Notes under the pieces: model-generated
Databases searched by the model: none
What the model saw: only the letters and a program-made list of their open reading frames with translations
What the model was told of the DNA's origin: nothing
Made by a program: the position numbers and the translations under genes
Part shown: positions 17,795 through 26,946 of the stretch, one piece after another
Layout of the letters: each line of letters begins with the position of its first letter
Numbering within the stretch: the stretch's first letter is position 1
NCBI GenBank assembly: GCA_044222195.1
Contig: JBGANS010000005.1
Location: 1 to 64,000, forward strand
Length of the DNA: 64,000 bases
Direction: 5' to 3'
Source of the DNA: JAHBXE01 sp044222195
Lineage (GTDB): Bacteria; Planctomycetota; Phycisphaerae; Phycisphaerales; UBA1924

Positions 17795-19387
17795 ATGAAG
17801 CGCGAAATCATGTGCATGGCGCTGTTCCTGGCCGCGGGCACCGCTCACGGACAATGGTCGGACAACTTCAATCGCGCCGACGGCGCCATGGGTCCCGACT
17901 GGACGGTGACCAGCGGCACGTGGGCGATCGAGGCCAATCAGGGCCGGCACACAGGGACCGGCGTCAACACGATCCTGACGCACAACTCGGCCAACCTGCA
18001 GTACGACCTTTCGGTTACCACTCTGGACGTGCTTCGGATTCCGGGAAACACGGCCAACGCGTTCGTCGCCGTAGTGGTTGGGCTGGGTGGAGCCAACCCG
18101 ATCATGGTGAAGATCCAGGCCCAGACAACGACCAGTGGTTTTTCCAACATCGGTATCTACCGGTTGGCCGCCGGAGCCTGGGGCGTCTGGACGGGCGGCC
18201 TGCCCTTCGGCGCGCTCACGGCACAGTTCGACTCGGCACGCATGACGGTCTCGTTCCCGAATCCGGACACCATCAAGTGCGAGCTCGACACCAACTTCGA
18301 CGGCACACCGGATCAGACCTACCAGTCCACCGGTGTCTCGACCTTGAGCCTCGGCACGCAGCACGGCATCTCGGCCTGGATGCAGAACGCGAAGTTCGAC
18401 AACTGGTCCGTGGCCCCGCTCGGCCCGACCGGCGCCTGCTGCCTGAGCTCCGGCGCTTCGAGCTGCCTCGTCACCACTTCGACCGGGTGCACCACCGCCG
18501 GCGGTACCTACGCGGGTGACGGCGTCGCGTGCGCCGCCGCCAACTGCCCGCCGCTGCCCACCGGCCGCTGCTGCGCCGACGATGGAACCTGCTCCGTTCT
18601 CACACCCTTCGCCTGCACGAGCGCGGCCGGCGTCTACGGCGGCAACGGCACCACCTGCTCGCCCAATCCTTGCGTCGCCACGACCTACAACGAATCCGGC
18701 GACACGGGCGACCTCCCCGCGACAGCCCAGGTCGCGGCCGGATCCGGCACCCTGACGCGCATCCGCGGCACGCTGACGACCGGCGACGCCGACATGTTCA
18801 AAATTCGCGTCTGCGACGCCGCGAATTTCGGAGCGACCACCGTCGGCAACACGACGGTGGACACCATCTTGAGCATCTACAACTCCAATGGCAACGGCAT
18901 CGCTCACAACGACGATGAGCCCGCGCCGAGTACCGTCTTTCAATCCCGTCTGAGCAACACGTTCGTTGGCCCGGCGGGAAATGGCGATTACTACATCGCC
19001 GTCACTCAGTTCAACAAGCAGGCCACCAACGCGCTGGGCCAGCTCTGGATCAACGACAACACCACCGGGCACGAATATCGCATCGAGCGCGCCCCAGACG
19101 GCCCCGGCGCCGCCAGCCCGCTGACCGGCTGGACCACCGCCACCGGCACCGGCGGAGCCTACTCTATCACCTTCACCGGCGCCTGCTTCGTCGTCGGCGG
19201 CTGCTACGCCAACTGCGACGGCTCCACCGGCAGCCCCGCCCTCACCGCCAACGACTTCCAGTGTTTCATCAACGAATACGCGGCGAACCACGCGTACGCC
19301 AACTGCGACGGCAGCACCGGAAACCCCGCCCTTACCGCCAACGACTTCCAGTGCTTCATCAACAAGTACGCCGGCGGCTGCTCGTAA
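17795..19387 (+). CDS. Secreted mosaic protein, paralogue 2 (concanavalin-like N-domain, dockerin-like tail)
   Basis: A 530-residue secreted protein starting at the ATG with TGGAGGG five bases upstream (MKREIMCMALFLAAGTAHGQ signal peptide). Residues 20-210 resemble a jelly-roll/LamG-type domain (DNFNRADGAMGPDWTV, ISAWMQNAKFDNWSV). From about residue 211 it has two Cys modules, one fewer than its neighbours, then the DVUA0089/PPC-like domain and from about residue 469 two dockerin-like repeats nearly identical at DNA level to those of the genes on either side. The N-domain is unrelated to those of its paralogues, so these genes combine different front domains with one shared back end. Function unknown. 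Confidence 0.9.
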   Translation: MKREIMCMALFLAAGTAHGQWSDNFNRADGAMGPDWTVTSGTWAIEANQGRHTGTGVNTILTHNSANLQYDLSVTTLDVLRIPGNTANAFVAVVVGLGGANPIMVKIQAQTTTSGFSNIGIYRLAAGAWGVWTGGLPFGALTAQFDSARMTVSFPNPDTIKCELDTNFDGTPDQTYQSTGVSTLSLGTQHGISAWMQNAKFDNWSVAPLGPTGACCLSSGASSCLVTTSTGCTTAGGTYAGDGVACAAANCPPLPTGRCCADDGTCSVLTPFACTSAAGVYGGNGTTCSPNPCVATTYNESGDTGDLPATAQVAAGSGTLTRIRGTLTTGDADMFKIRVCDAANFGATTVGNTTVDTILSIYNSNGNGIAHNDDEPAPSTVFQSRLSNTFVGPAGNGDYYIAVTQFNKQATNALGQLWINDNTTGHEYRIERAPDGPGAASPLTGWTTATGTGGAYSITFTGACFVVGGCYANCDGSTGSPALTANDFQCFINEYAANHAYANCDGSTGNPALTANDFQCFINKYAGGCS

Positions 19388-19409
19388 GCCCTCATCGTCA
19401 CTCGAAAAT

Positions 19410-19434
19410 GGGCGGCCCAGCGGCCGCCCTTTTT
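19410..19434 (+). terminator. Rho-independent terminator
   Basis: GGGCGGCC, a four-base loop and GGCCGCCC followed by five T residues, 22 bases after the stop of paralogue 2. Confidence 0.88.
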
Positions 19435-19484
19435 CAATTCTGTCGTGAAGTACGTGACCCGACGTCGCTGCCGAGTGAATTCCC

Positions 19485-19512
19485 TTGACGCAGTTTGAAC
19501 AGTCCGTACATT
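19485..19512 (+). promoter_or_regulatory. Sigma70-type promoter of third mosaic secreted protein
   Basis: TTGACG, a 16-base spacer and TACATT, about 73 bases before the ATG at 19586. Spacing and leader length match the promoter at 15607. Confidence 0.55.
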
Positions 19513-19585
19513 GGACTTACGGGACCTCGTTCATCCCGTGTCTTCCGACCGCGCCTGGGCGGTCTTCACTCATTGGGAGGTACGT

Positions 19586-21232
19586 ATGAAAATCACGTTG
19601 AAGTCGGCCGCCATCATTGCGGCCAGCGCCGGCACATGCCTCGGTGATGTCCTGCCCGCGAACCCCGGACCGGCCAACAACGGGCTGAGCGCCGGCGCCG
19701 CCATCTTCTTCGACCTCGAAGCGCTCGCCTCACCGATCACGGTGACGCACTTCTCGACGGCCAACACGGGCGCGGCCAACGCCGCGTTCTCCGTCGAAGT
19801 GTTCGTGCGTGACGGCACCAGCCTCGGTGGGCCCGTCACCGCCGGTCCCGGCAGTTCGACCACGGGTTGGACCTCGCTGGGCATCGTGCCCGCGACGCAG
19901 GGCGCGACGGCCAACGGCGTTTCGCTCGACATCGACATTCCCGACATCATCGTCGGGGCCGGTTCCGTCAAGGGCGTCGCCGTCAAGTTCACCACCGTCG
20001 GTCCGCGCTACTTCGGCACGGGCACCGGCGCGCCCACCGTGTACTCCGACGTCAACCTGAAACTCACCACCGGCGACGCCCGCAGCGCACCCTTCACCAC
20101 CACCGGCTCCTGGTTCGCTCCACGCATGCTCGTCGGAAATATCACCTATGGGATCGGCGGGACCGTCGGCGCCTGCTGCCTCCCCGCGCCCTCCTACGCG
20201 TGCGTGTCGACGACCGCCGCGTCCTGCGCCAATCAGGGCGGCACCTACGCCGGCGACAACGTAACGTGCGCCACCGCCAACTGCCCGCCCCCGCCCACCG
20301 GCGGCTGCTGCAAGACCGACGGCACCTGCGAGGTTCTCACTCAACTCGCCTGCCAGGCCATCTCTGGAGCCCTGTACTCCGGCAACAACGTCACCTGCGC
20401 CAACGCCAACTGCGCCGTCGGGGGCGCCTGCTGCCAGTTCTCATCCTGCTCGATCCTTACATCCGCGGCCTGCGTTGCCTCGAGCGGCACGTGGCAGGGA
20501 GCGAACTCCGCCTGCGCCTCATGCCCCACGCCCTACGCCGAAGTCGGTGACGCCGGCGACCTTCCCGGCACCGCCCAGGATGTCACGGGGACGGGCGCCG
20601 TGGTGGGAATCTCCGGCACCCTCACCACTGGCGACGCTGACATGTACCGCATCAGGGTTTGCGACGCCGCGAACTTCAGCGCGTCGACCGTTGGGATCAC
20701 CACCGTGGACACGATCCTCGCCATCTTCCGCTCCGACGGTCGTGGCGTGGCCCAGAACGACGACGTCGTCGGCGGGACGGCTCTCCAGTCCGCGCTCACC
20801 AACCAGTTCGTCGGCCCGGCCGGCAATGGAAACTACTACCTCACCGTCGTCCAGTTCAACAAGCAATCCACCAACGCGCTCGGCCAGCTCTGGATCAACG
20901 ACAACTCCACCGGCCATCTCTACCGCAGCGAGCGAGCGCCCGACGGCCCCGGCGCGGCCGACCCGCTCACGGGCTGGACCGTGACCACCGGAACCGGCGG
21001 AACGTACGGCATCCGTCTGACCGGCGCCTGCGCCCCGACAGCCGGCTGCTACGCCAACTGCGACGGCAGCACGGGCTCGCCACAGCTCACCGCCAACGAC
21101 TTCCAGTGCTTCATCAACAAGTACGCGGCCAACGACACGTACGCCAACTGCGACGGCAGCACGGGAAATCCCGCCCTCACCGCCAACGACTTCCAGTGCT
21201 TCATCAACAAGTACGCCGGCGGCTGCTCGTAA
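19586..21232 (+). CDS. Secreted mosaic protein, paralogue 3 (dockerin-like tail)
   Basis: A 548-residue secreted protein; GGGAGG lies five bases before the ATG. The signal peptide is MKITLKSAAIIAASAGTCLG. Residues 21-190 are a unique beta-rich domain. Residues about 191-315 carry three Cys modules; the second and third are almost identical to those of paralogue 1 (for example CQAISGALYSGNN). The DVUA0089/PPC-like domain and two dockerin-like repeats follow, ending GGCS. High identity of the C-terminal half to paralogue 1, set against unrelated N-domains, points to recent duplication or gene conversion. It has its own promoter and terminator, so the three genes are separate units. Confidence 0.9.
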   Translation: MKITLKSAAIIAASAGTCLGDVLPANPGPANNGLSAGAAIFFDLEALASPITVTHFSTANTGAANAAFSVEVFVRDGTSLGGPVTAGPGSSTTGWTSLGIVPATQGATANGVSLDIDIPDIIVGAGSVKGVAVKFTTVGPRYFGTGTGAPTVYSDVNLKLTTGDARSAPFTTTGSWFAPRMLVGNITYGIGGTVGACCLPAPSYACVSTTAASCANQGGTYAGDNVTCATANCPPPPTGGCCKTDGTCEVLTQLACQAISGALYSGNNVTCANANCAVGGACCQFSSCSILTSAACVASSGTWQGANSACASCPTPYAEVGDAGDLPGTAQDVTGTGAVVGISGTLTTGDADMYRIRVCDAANFSASTVGITTVDTILAIFRSDGRGVAQNDDVVGGTALQSALTNQFVGPAGNGNYYLTVVQFNKQSTNALGQLWINDNSTGHLYRSERAPDGPGAADPLTGWTVTTGTGGTYGIRLTGACAPTAGCYANCDGSTGSPQLTANDFQCFINKYAANDTYANCDGSTGNPALTANDFQCFINKYAGGCS

Positions 21233-21257
21233 TCACCAGACCTCTGTCAGGCACCCT

Positions 21258-21288
21258 GCGGGCGGCTCCGGCCGCCCGCTTTCTTTTT
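21258..21288 (+). terminator. Rho-independent terminator
   Basis: GCGGGCGGC, loop TCCG and GCCGCCCGC, followed by a T-rich tail, 25 bases after the stop of paralogue 3. Confidence 0.85.
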
Positions 21289-21331
21289 CCCCGTCGCGCA
21301 CGGTCTACCCTTGACCCCCAAAGGAACTTCC

Positions 21332-22531
21332 ATGCAGCACCTCATCTCCCCCCACGGCGGCAAACTTGTCGAAACCCTCGTCGACGACTCGCGCCTCGAC
21401 ACCCTCCGCCGAGAAGCCGCCACGCTTCCCAGGCTCACCCTCACCGCCAAGCAGTCCTGCGACCTCGAGATGATCACCATCGGGGCTTTTTCCCCGCTCA
21501 ACGGGTTCATGGGCAGCGAGGACTTCGCCCGCGTTTGCCGCGAGATGAAGCTCGCCTCCACCCACAACGGCCACAAGGGCCTGGTGTGGCCCATCCCGAT
21601 CCTCCTCTCCGTGAGCAAGGACCAGGTTCCCAAGGTCGGTTCCCGCATCGCCCTCCACGCCCCCAACGGCACGCTCCAGGCGGTCATGACCGTCAAGGAA
21701 GAGTTCCTCCACGACAAGAAGCTCGAAATCCCCAATGTCTTCCGCACCGAGGACCCCGCCCACCCCGGCGTCAAGGCCGTCATGGATGAGGGCGATGTCT
21801 GCCTCGCCGGCCCCGTCGAGTCTCTCAAGATCTGCGTCGACCCAGACGGCCCCGAAGCCTTCCTCGATCACCGCCTCACGCCACACCAGGTCCGCGAAGA
21901 GTTCCGCAAGCGCGGCTGGAAAACCGTCTGCGCGTTCCAGACCCGCAACCCCATCCACCGCGCCCACGAGTACCTGTGCAAAGTCGCCCAGGAAATCGTC
22001 GACGGCCTGCTCATCCATCCCCTCGTCGGCGAGACCAAGCCCGGCGACATCCCCGCCGCCGTCCGCATGGAGTGCTACACGACACTCATCAACAAGTACT
22101 TCGTCCCCAGCCGCACCATGCTCAGCGTCATGCCCGCTGCGATGCGCTACGCCGGCCCGCGCGAAGCGATCCTTCACGCCATCGTCCGCAAGAACTACGG
22201 CTGCACCCACTTCATCGTCGGACGCGACCACGCCGGCGTCGGCAACTACTACGGCTCCTACGACGCCCAGAACATCTTCGACCAGATCGAAATGGATGAG
22301 TCCAAGGGCGGCCTCGGCATGACCATCTTCAAGTTCGAGCACACCCACTGGTCCAAGGCCGCCGGCGGCATGGTCTCTCCCAAGACCTTCCCCAAGATCG
22401 AGGGCGACGCCATCAGCCTCTCCGGCACCGCCGTCCGCGACATGCTCGCCAGGGGTGAGCGCCCGCCCGCCGAGTTCACCCGCCCCGAAGTCGCCGACGC
22501 CCTCATCAAGTGGGCCCGACAGAAGCCCTGA
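21332..22531 (+). CDS. sat: Sulfate adenylyltransferase (ATP sulfurylase, Sat type)
   Basis: A 399-residue homo-oligomeric ATP sulfurylase. The active-site motifs are present: QTRNPIHRAHE near residue 203 (the Q-x-R-N-P-x-H-x2-H consensus) and GRDHAGVG near residue 296. It makes APS from sulfate and ATP in the cytoplasm. AAAGGA lies six bases before the chosen ATG. Together with APS kinase at 14808 it can make PAPS; no APS or PAPS reductase is in the window, so the PAPS could serve either assimilation or sulfation. It lies tail to tail with the methyltransferase gene, seven bases apart. Confidence 0.95.
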   Translation: MQHLISPHGGKLVETLVDDSRLDTLRREAATLPRLTLTAKQSCDLEMITIGAFSPLNGFMGSEDFARVCREMKLASTHNGHKGLVWPIPILLSVSKDQVPKVGSRIALHAPNGTLQAVMTVKEEFLHDKKLEIPNVFRTEDPAHPGVKAVMDEGDVCLAGPVESLKICVDPDGPEAFLDHRLTPHQVREEFRKRGWKTVCAFQTRNPIHRAHEYLCKVAQEIVDGLLIHPLVGETKPGDIPAAVRMECYTTLINKYFVPSRTMLSVMPAAMRYAGPREAILHAIVRKNYGCTHFIVGRDHAGVGNYYGSYDAQNIFDQIEMDESKGGLGMTIFKFEHTHWSKAAGGMVSPKTFPKIEGDAISLSGTAVRDMLARGERPPAEFTRPEVADALIKWARQKP

Positions 22532-22538
22532 GCGATTC

Positions 22539-23465
22539 TCACCTCACCCGCAGATACAGCGCCGACGCAAAGTTCCCCTCTGACTCATACAGCCCATCCT
22601 TCATCCGCGCCAGCCCCCGCTCACGCAGCTCCGCCCCCAATCTTTCCACATCCGTGTTCTGCAGCATCGCCAGCGACGCCGCGATCTCGAACCGCTCGTT
22701 CCCGCACACAAACGCCTGCAGCACCGTTGTCTCGTGCGGGAAGAACAACGCAAACTTCCACAGCATCCGCGGGTGAAAGTCGTACGGAAACGTGATGTCG
22801 TGAAAGTGCACCCAGCACCGCGCCGGCAATCGCGGCAGCACCTCCAGCACAATCCGCGTCACCTCGCTCCCCGGCCTGAGCGTGTGCGTCGAATCCACAA
22901 ACAAGAGCCCATCTTCTCCCACATCTGTCAGAACCGCCGTATCCACATACTGCGCCTTCTCCACCACCAGCCGGATCAGCCCGTCCCGCTCCGCCTTCCG
23001 AAGCACCTCGTTGGGATACGGCTCCACGCACACCACCTCCGGCGCATACCCCGCCTCCTTCGCCGCCTGCAGGATCACCCACGTCGATACCCCGCACCCC
23101 ACCTGCACCACTTTCCGCGGCCGATACTTCCTGATAAACGCATGCAGGAACGCCGCATCCCCTTCCCCATATCCGCCCTCCCCGTGCGCCGCCACCGCCG
23201 CCGCGTGAATCCCCCCGCGCTCCAGCCGCTCGCGAACCCCCTCGCAGCACGAGCGCACAAACTCCCACTGCGGCCCCAGCTCCGCCCCGCGGATCCCGAT
23301 CATCGAGTGCGCTTTCCGCCAACGCGTCTCCCGCCGCAGCTCCCGGAAGTCCGGAATGTTGGAGTAGAAGTGGTTGGGAGTGATGTTCACTCCCAGCCGT
23401 TGACCCACCTCAAACGCCTTCTGCCACAGGACTTTCACCGCGTCTCGAATAGCTCTTCCGCTCAT
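22539..23465 (-). CDS. Class I SAM-dependent methyltransferase-like protein
   Basis: A 308-residue protein. A Rossmann-type segment VVQVGCGVSTWVIL (about residues 125-138) followed by VVCVEPYP fits SAM motif I and II, and LLFVDSTHTLRPGSEV with WVHFHDITFPYDFHP resembles the Methyltransferase_24-type group seen near surface-sugar genes. The substrate is unknown. The ATG at 23465 is preferred: a TACCAT hexamer lies eight bases upstream, consistent with a leaderless start; a GTG at 23549 would add 28 residues. It stands apart from the main polysaccharide cluster. Confidence 0.82.
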   Translation of the reverse strand: MSGRAIRDAVKVLWQKAFEVGQRLGVNITPNHFYSNIPDFRELRRETRWRKAHSMIGIRGAELGPQWEFVRSCCEGVRERLERGGIHAAAVAAHGEGGYGEGDAAFLHAFIRKYRPRKVVQVGCGVSTWVILQAAKEAGYAPEVVCVEPYPNEVLRKAERDGLIRLVVEKAQYVDTAVLTDVGEDGLLFVDSTHTLRPGSEVTRIVLEVLPRLPARCWVHFHDITFPYDFHPRMLWKFALFFPHETTVLQAFVCGNERFEIAASLAMLQNTDVERLGAELRERGLARMKDGLYESEGNFASALYLRVR

Positions 23466-23676
23466 GCGGGCCCATGGTACGGCCTTCCCAGGATTCCCCA
23501 GCCGTGCTATCCGCGGCAAATCCCTCCCCAGACCGAGAACGAGTTCCACTTTCCTCTTGCCCAGATCGCAGTTTGGTGTCAGGATGAAGCGTCAGGGCCC
23601 ATTCCCCCGGGTAGGAATCCGTTTGGACTTTGACCACGAATAGATGCGAGGCGTTGCCTCAGGAGCAGGCGCGGAT

Positions 23677-25827
23677 ATGCAGCACACCAGCTTCGCGAAC
23701 TTCACCAGGGCGATCTTCGCCGCCACCGGCCTCGCCGCGTCCATCGCCAGCGCCGGCGGAACCGCCGAAAAGGTCCTCATCATCATCAACCCCGCCAGCG
23801 CCGAATCCATGTATCTCGGCCACTACTACCAGTTCGCCCGCGGCGTGCCCCAGTCCAACGTCGTCTACTTCGACCCCGCCGGAACCACCTTCTCCTCCTT
23901 CGCCGCCGCCAACGGAAACATCGACGCCCTCCTCGGCAAGCTCAACAACAGCGGCCTCTCCAAAACCATCGACTACATCGTCCTCGCCTCGCCCCAGAGC
24001 TTCTTCGTCAGCGCGCCCGGCCTCGTCTCCGACGGCTGCTTCCCCGTCAGCCGCTTCTCCCTGACCACCGCCTTCGCCAGCGCCTACATGCGCAACCCCA
24101 TCCTGACCGGCACGTTCACGTCCCAGGAAACAAACAAGTTCTACGGCACCACCCCGATCTCGTTCAGCAGCGCCCAGCCCTACTTCCAGGGCGTGCCGAA
24201 CTCCACACCCGGCTCCCGCCGCTACTTCATCTGCGCCACCCTCGGCTACACCGGCTCCCTCGGAAACACCGCCGGCGACATCACCGCCATGATCGACCGC
24301 GCCGTCGCCGCCGACGGAACCCATCCCGCCGGCAAGTTCTACTTCATGAACACCTCCGACCCCGTCCGAACGCCCCCGCGCTCCCAGGGGTTCTTCCCCG
24401 CCGTGGACGCCATCACCGCCGCCGGCGGTCAGGCCGAAGTGATCAACGGCGTCCTTCCCGACTTCCGCAACGATTGCCTCGGCATCCTCACCGGCTGGCC
24501 CGACCCCAACGTCGACACCGCCGTCTTCTCCATCCTCCCCGGCGCCTTCTGCGACAACCTCACCAGCTACGCCGCCACCTTCGACGAACCCGCCCAGACC
24601 AAGATGTCCGCCTGGATCCGGCGCGGCGCCATCGGCACCAGCGGCACCGTCGAAGAGCCCTGCAACTATGCGGGCAAGTTCACCGCCCCCAACCTCCACG
24701 TCAACTACTTCAAGGGCATGTCCCTCGGCGAGGCCTGGTTCCGCTCCATGGCCTACCACCCCTTCCAGACCCTCTTCCAGGGCGACCCCATCGCCCGGCC
24801 GTTCTCCACGCTTCCCACGGTGAGCGGCAATGTCCCCTCCGGCACCATCGGCACCCCGGTCATCTTCACTCCCGCCGCATCCACCACGCTCGCCGGTGCC
24901 GCTATCCAATCCATCGAGCTCTACATCGACGGCGTGCTCCAGTCGTCCAAGCCCCCCGGCAGTGCTTTCTCCATCAACCCTTCCGCCCTCTCCGACGGCC
25001 CGCACGAGGCCCGCGTCCTCGCCTACGACAACACCGCCATCCGAAACGTCGGTCACTGGATCGGCACGTTCAACTCCTCCGTCTTCGGCCGCGCCGTCTC
25101 CCTCAACATGCCGACCACCACCGGCACCATGACCACTGCCTTCACCGGCAACGTCTCCATCACCGGCCCCGGCGCCGTTCAGGAAGTCCGCCTCATCCAG
25201 AACGGCCGCGTCCTCGCCGCCGCGAACACCCTCCCCTCCGCTCTCACCGTCTTCGGCCGCAATATCGGCCCCGGCAAAACGAAAATCCAGGCCGAGGTCC
25301 TCTACGCCGACGGCCTCCGCGCGCTCAGCCAGAATGTCCTCGTCGATGTCGCCTTCACCGCAGGAACCATCTCCGGCCAGGCCCCCATCGCCCACAGCTA
25401 CCGCAAGCGCATCCAGCGCGGCTCCGCGGCCGTCATAGAACTCCCCGCCACCTTTGACGATTCCCTCACCAACGCCACCTTCACCCTCCTCTCGAATCCT
25501 GCCCAGGCCACCATCGGCGCGGCCAACACCAAGGGCTATCGCGTCATCACCGCCGGCGCCAATGCCTGCGGCCCAGACCCCATCACCTTCCGGGTCGATA
25601 CTCCCTCCGGCCAGTCCAACATCGCCACCGTCACCCTCATCTACACCGCCGGCCCCGGCTGCCCCGCCGACTTCGACGGCAGCGGCTCCCTCACCGCCAA
25701 CGACTTCCAGGCCTTCATCAACGGCTACGCCGCCAGCTCCCTCAAGAACGACATCAACGGCGACTGCAACCTCAACGCCGCCGACTTCCAGGCCTTCCTC
25801 GATGCGTTCGCGGTCGGCTGCCCCTGA
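23677..25827 (+). CDS. TIGR03790-like secreted protein with dockerin-like tail
   Basis: A 716-residue secreted protein. After a signal peptide (to about residue 28) the segment KVLIIINPASAESMYLGHYYQFARGVPQSNVVYFD matches the start of the TIGR03790 family, a planctomycete-rich group of unknown function. About residues 370-470 look like a Big/Ig-type fold (IQSIELYIDGVLQSS), and the end is a dockerin-like pair (FDGSGSLTANDFQAFINGY, then NGDCNLNAADFQAFLDAF) closing with GCP. Unlike the mosaic paralogues the second repeat has canonical calcium-loop spacing. The start with AGGAG 11 bases upstream is preferred over an ATG 33 bases earlier. Confidence 0.85.
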   Translation: MQHTSFANFTRAIFAATGLAASIASAGGTAEKVLIIINPASAESMYLGHYYQFARGVPQSNVVYFDPAGTTFSSFAAANGNIDALLGKLNNSGLSKTIDYIVLASPQSFFVSAPGLVSDGCFPVSRFSLTTAFASAYMRNPILTGTFTSQETNKFYGTTPISFSSAQPYFQGVPNSTPGSRRYFICATLGYTGSLGNTAGDITAMIDRAVAADGTHPAGKFYFMNTSDPVRTPPRSQGFFPAVDAITAAGGQAEVINGVLPDFRNDCLGILTGWPDPNVDTAVFSILPGAFCDNLTSYAATFDEPAQTKMSAWIRRGAIGTSGTVEEPCNYAGKFTAPNLHVNYFKGMSLGEAWFRSMAYHPFQTLFQGDPIARPFSTLPTVSGNVPSGTIGTPVIFTPAASTTLAGAAIQSIELYIDGVLQSSKPPGSAFSINPSALSDGPHEARVLAYDNTAIRNVGHWIGTFNSSVFGRAVSLNMPTTTGTMTTAFTGNVSITGPGAVQEVRLIQNGRVLAAANTLPSALTVFGRNIGPGKTKIQAEVLYADGLRALSQNVLVDVAFTAGTISGQAPIAHSYRKRIQRGSAAVIELPATFDDSLTNATFTLLSNPAQATIGAANTKGYRVITAGANACGPDPITFRVDTPSGQSNIATVTLIYTAGPGCPADFDGSGSLTANDFQAFINGYAASSLKNDINGDCNLNAADFQAFLDAFAVGCP

Positions 25828-26231
25828 CGCGCTGCCCCAACATCTCCGCACCGCACATCTTCGTACCCCCCCATTTCCGAACCCGCATCTCCGCACGCCC
25901 CTTCCATCAGAACCGCGACCGTCAGGGAGCGGAAACGCACAGCCACACCACGCGCCCGGAACTCGACGCGCGTGGCCGTAGTTGGCCAGCGGAGGCCCCT
26001 ACACACTATTGAGCGGGATGGCATCGCTACGGGCGCTGAGGGATTGGGCGAACGCCTTGCACAGTCAAAACCCTGAGGTAGACTTGTCGGGCCCGGTGCT
26101 CCGTACTTCGTGAAGAGACGCCTCTATGCAAACAAAGGGAAGTGCGTCGTCTCGAATTCCCCGCTGCTTGGCTTTGCCACCGCTTGCGCCGCGCGGCGGC
26201 CCGCGCCCGTATCGCTGATCGGAAGCCTTCG
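25828..26231. other. Intergenic region, C-rich then promoter-bearing
   Basis: About 100 bases of C-rich low-complexity DNA with recurring ATCTCCGCAC-like words follow the stop, then no coding signal until the promoter candidate at 26057. No gene is supported. Confidence 0.6.
26057..26084 (+). promoter_or_regulatory. Promoter candidate for PEP-CTERM-like pair
   Basis: TTGCAC, a 16-base spacer and TAGACT. The implied leader is about 140 bases before the ATG at 26232. Confidence 0.45.
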
Positions 26232-26933
26232 ATGAAGCCACGCCTCACGATCTTCGGCCTTTTCAGCTTCGCATTCGCCGCGGCACCCGCAATCGGTCAA
26301 TATGGCTTTGCTGACTTCACGCTGAGTTGGACCGAGGTGGATGCAAGCACGCATGCCCCTGTTCCCATTCCCAGTGGAACTCTCGATCCCGGCGAGGCGG
26401 CACGAATGAGCATTTCCGTCACCTTCAGCCCGATCGGGACCGTCTTTCAGACGGGGACCGGTCCCGGGTCCGTCGCGGGGTTTGCGTATACCGGTTTCGG
26501 CCTCTATTCCGGATCCGCCGGGTCGTGGTCCGACATCGGCGTTCCCACGGGGTTCGTCGCCAGCCCGCTTTTCAATCCCAACACACAGAATCTGCTTCAG
26601 CAGGTGTGGCAGCCCGAACCACCTCTCGGCGGCAGTCCGATCCCGACCAATCCGATTCCGTCGTTGTGGACGGTGGTGTGGAACCCGCCCAACTTCCAGC
26701 AGCGAGTTGTGCCATTCGGGCTCGTTGTCGTCTTCGATCAATTCCCGGAGTTGTTCGTGCGCACCGGGACGGATCCACAGGGCAATTCACTTTTCAGAAC
26801 GGTTGATTCCGAACCCCATATGGGCTCAGAGATTGGTATTCCGATCGCTCCCGCACCGCCCGTATCTGCGGCCGCGATCTTCACCCTTGCCTTCGCCGCG
26901 CGGCGGCGAAGGCCGAGGCACCAGCCTTGCTGA
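26232..26933 (+). CDS. Secreted PEP-CTERM-like protein, paralogue A
   Basis: A 233-residue exported protein. MKPRLTIFGLFSFAFAAAPAIGQ is the signal peptide, with CGGAAG six bases before the ATG. The body is beta-rich, without cysteines, and of unknown fold. The C-terminus has the tripartite shape of an exosortase-type sorting tail: short PAPP motif, hydrophobic AAAIFTLAFAA and an RRRR cluster. An exosortase is not visible in this window. It is a tandem paralogue of the next gene, sharing GFA-F-L-W-EV, LDPGEAARMSISV and NPIPSLW. Confidence 0.8.
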   Translation: MKPRLTIFGLFSFAFAAAPAIGQYGFADFTLSWTEVDASTHAPVPIPSGTLDPGEAARMSISVTFSPIGTVFQTGTGPGSVAGFAYTGFGLYSGSAGSWSDIGVPTGFVASPLFNPNTQNLLQQVWQPEPPLGGSPIPTNPIPSLWTVVWNPPNFQQRVVPFGLVVVFDQFPELFVRTGTDPQGNSLFRTVDSEPHMGSEIGIPIAPAPPVSAAAIFTLAFAARRRRPRHQPC

Positions 26934-26946
26934 TCGAGACTGTTCG

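Noticed and set aside
25828..26056. Possible CRISPR-like array from recurring ATCTCCGCAC words
   Set aside because: The words are short, irregular and not separated by spacers of constant length; no cas gene is present.
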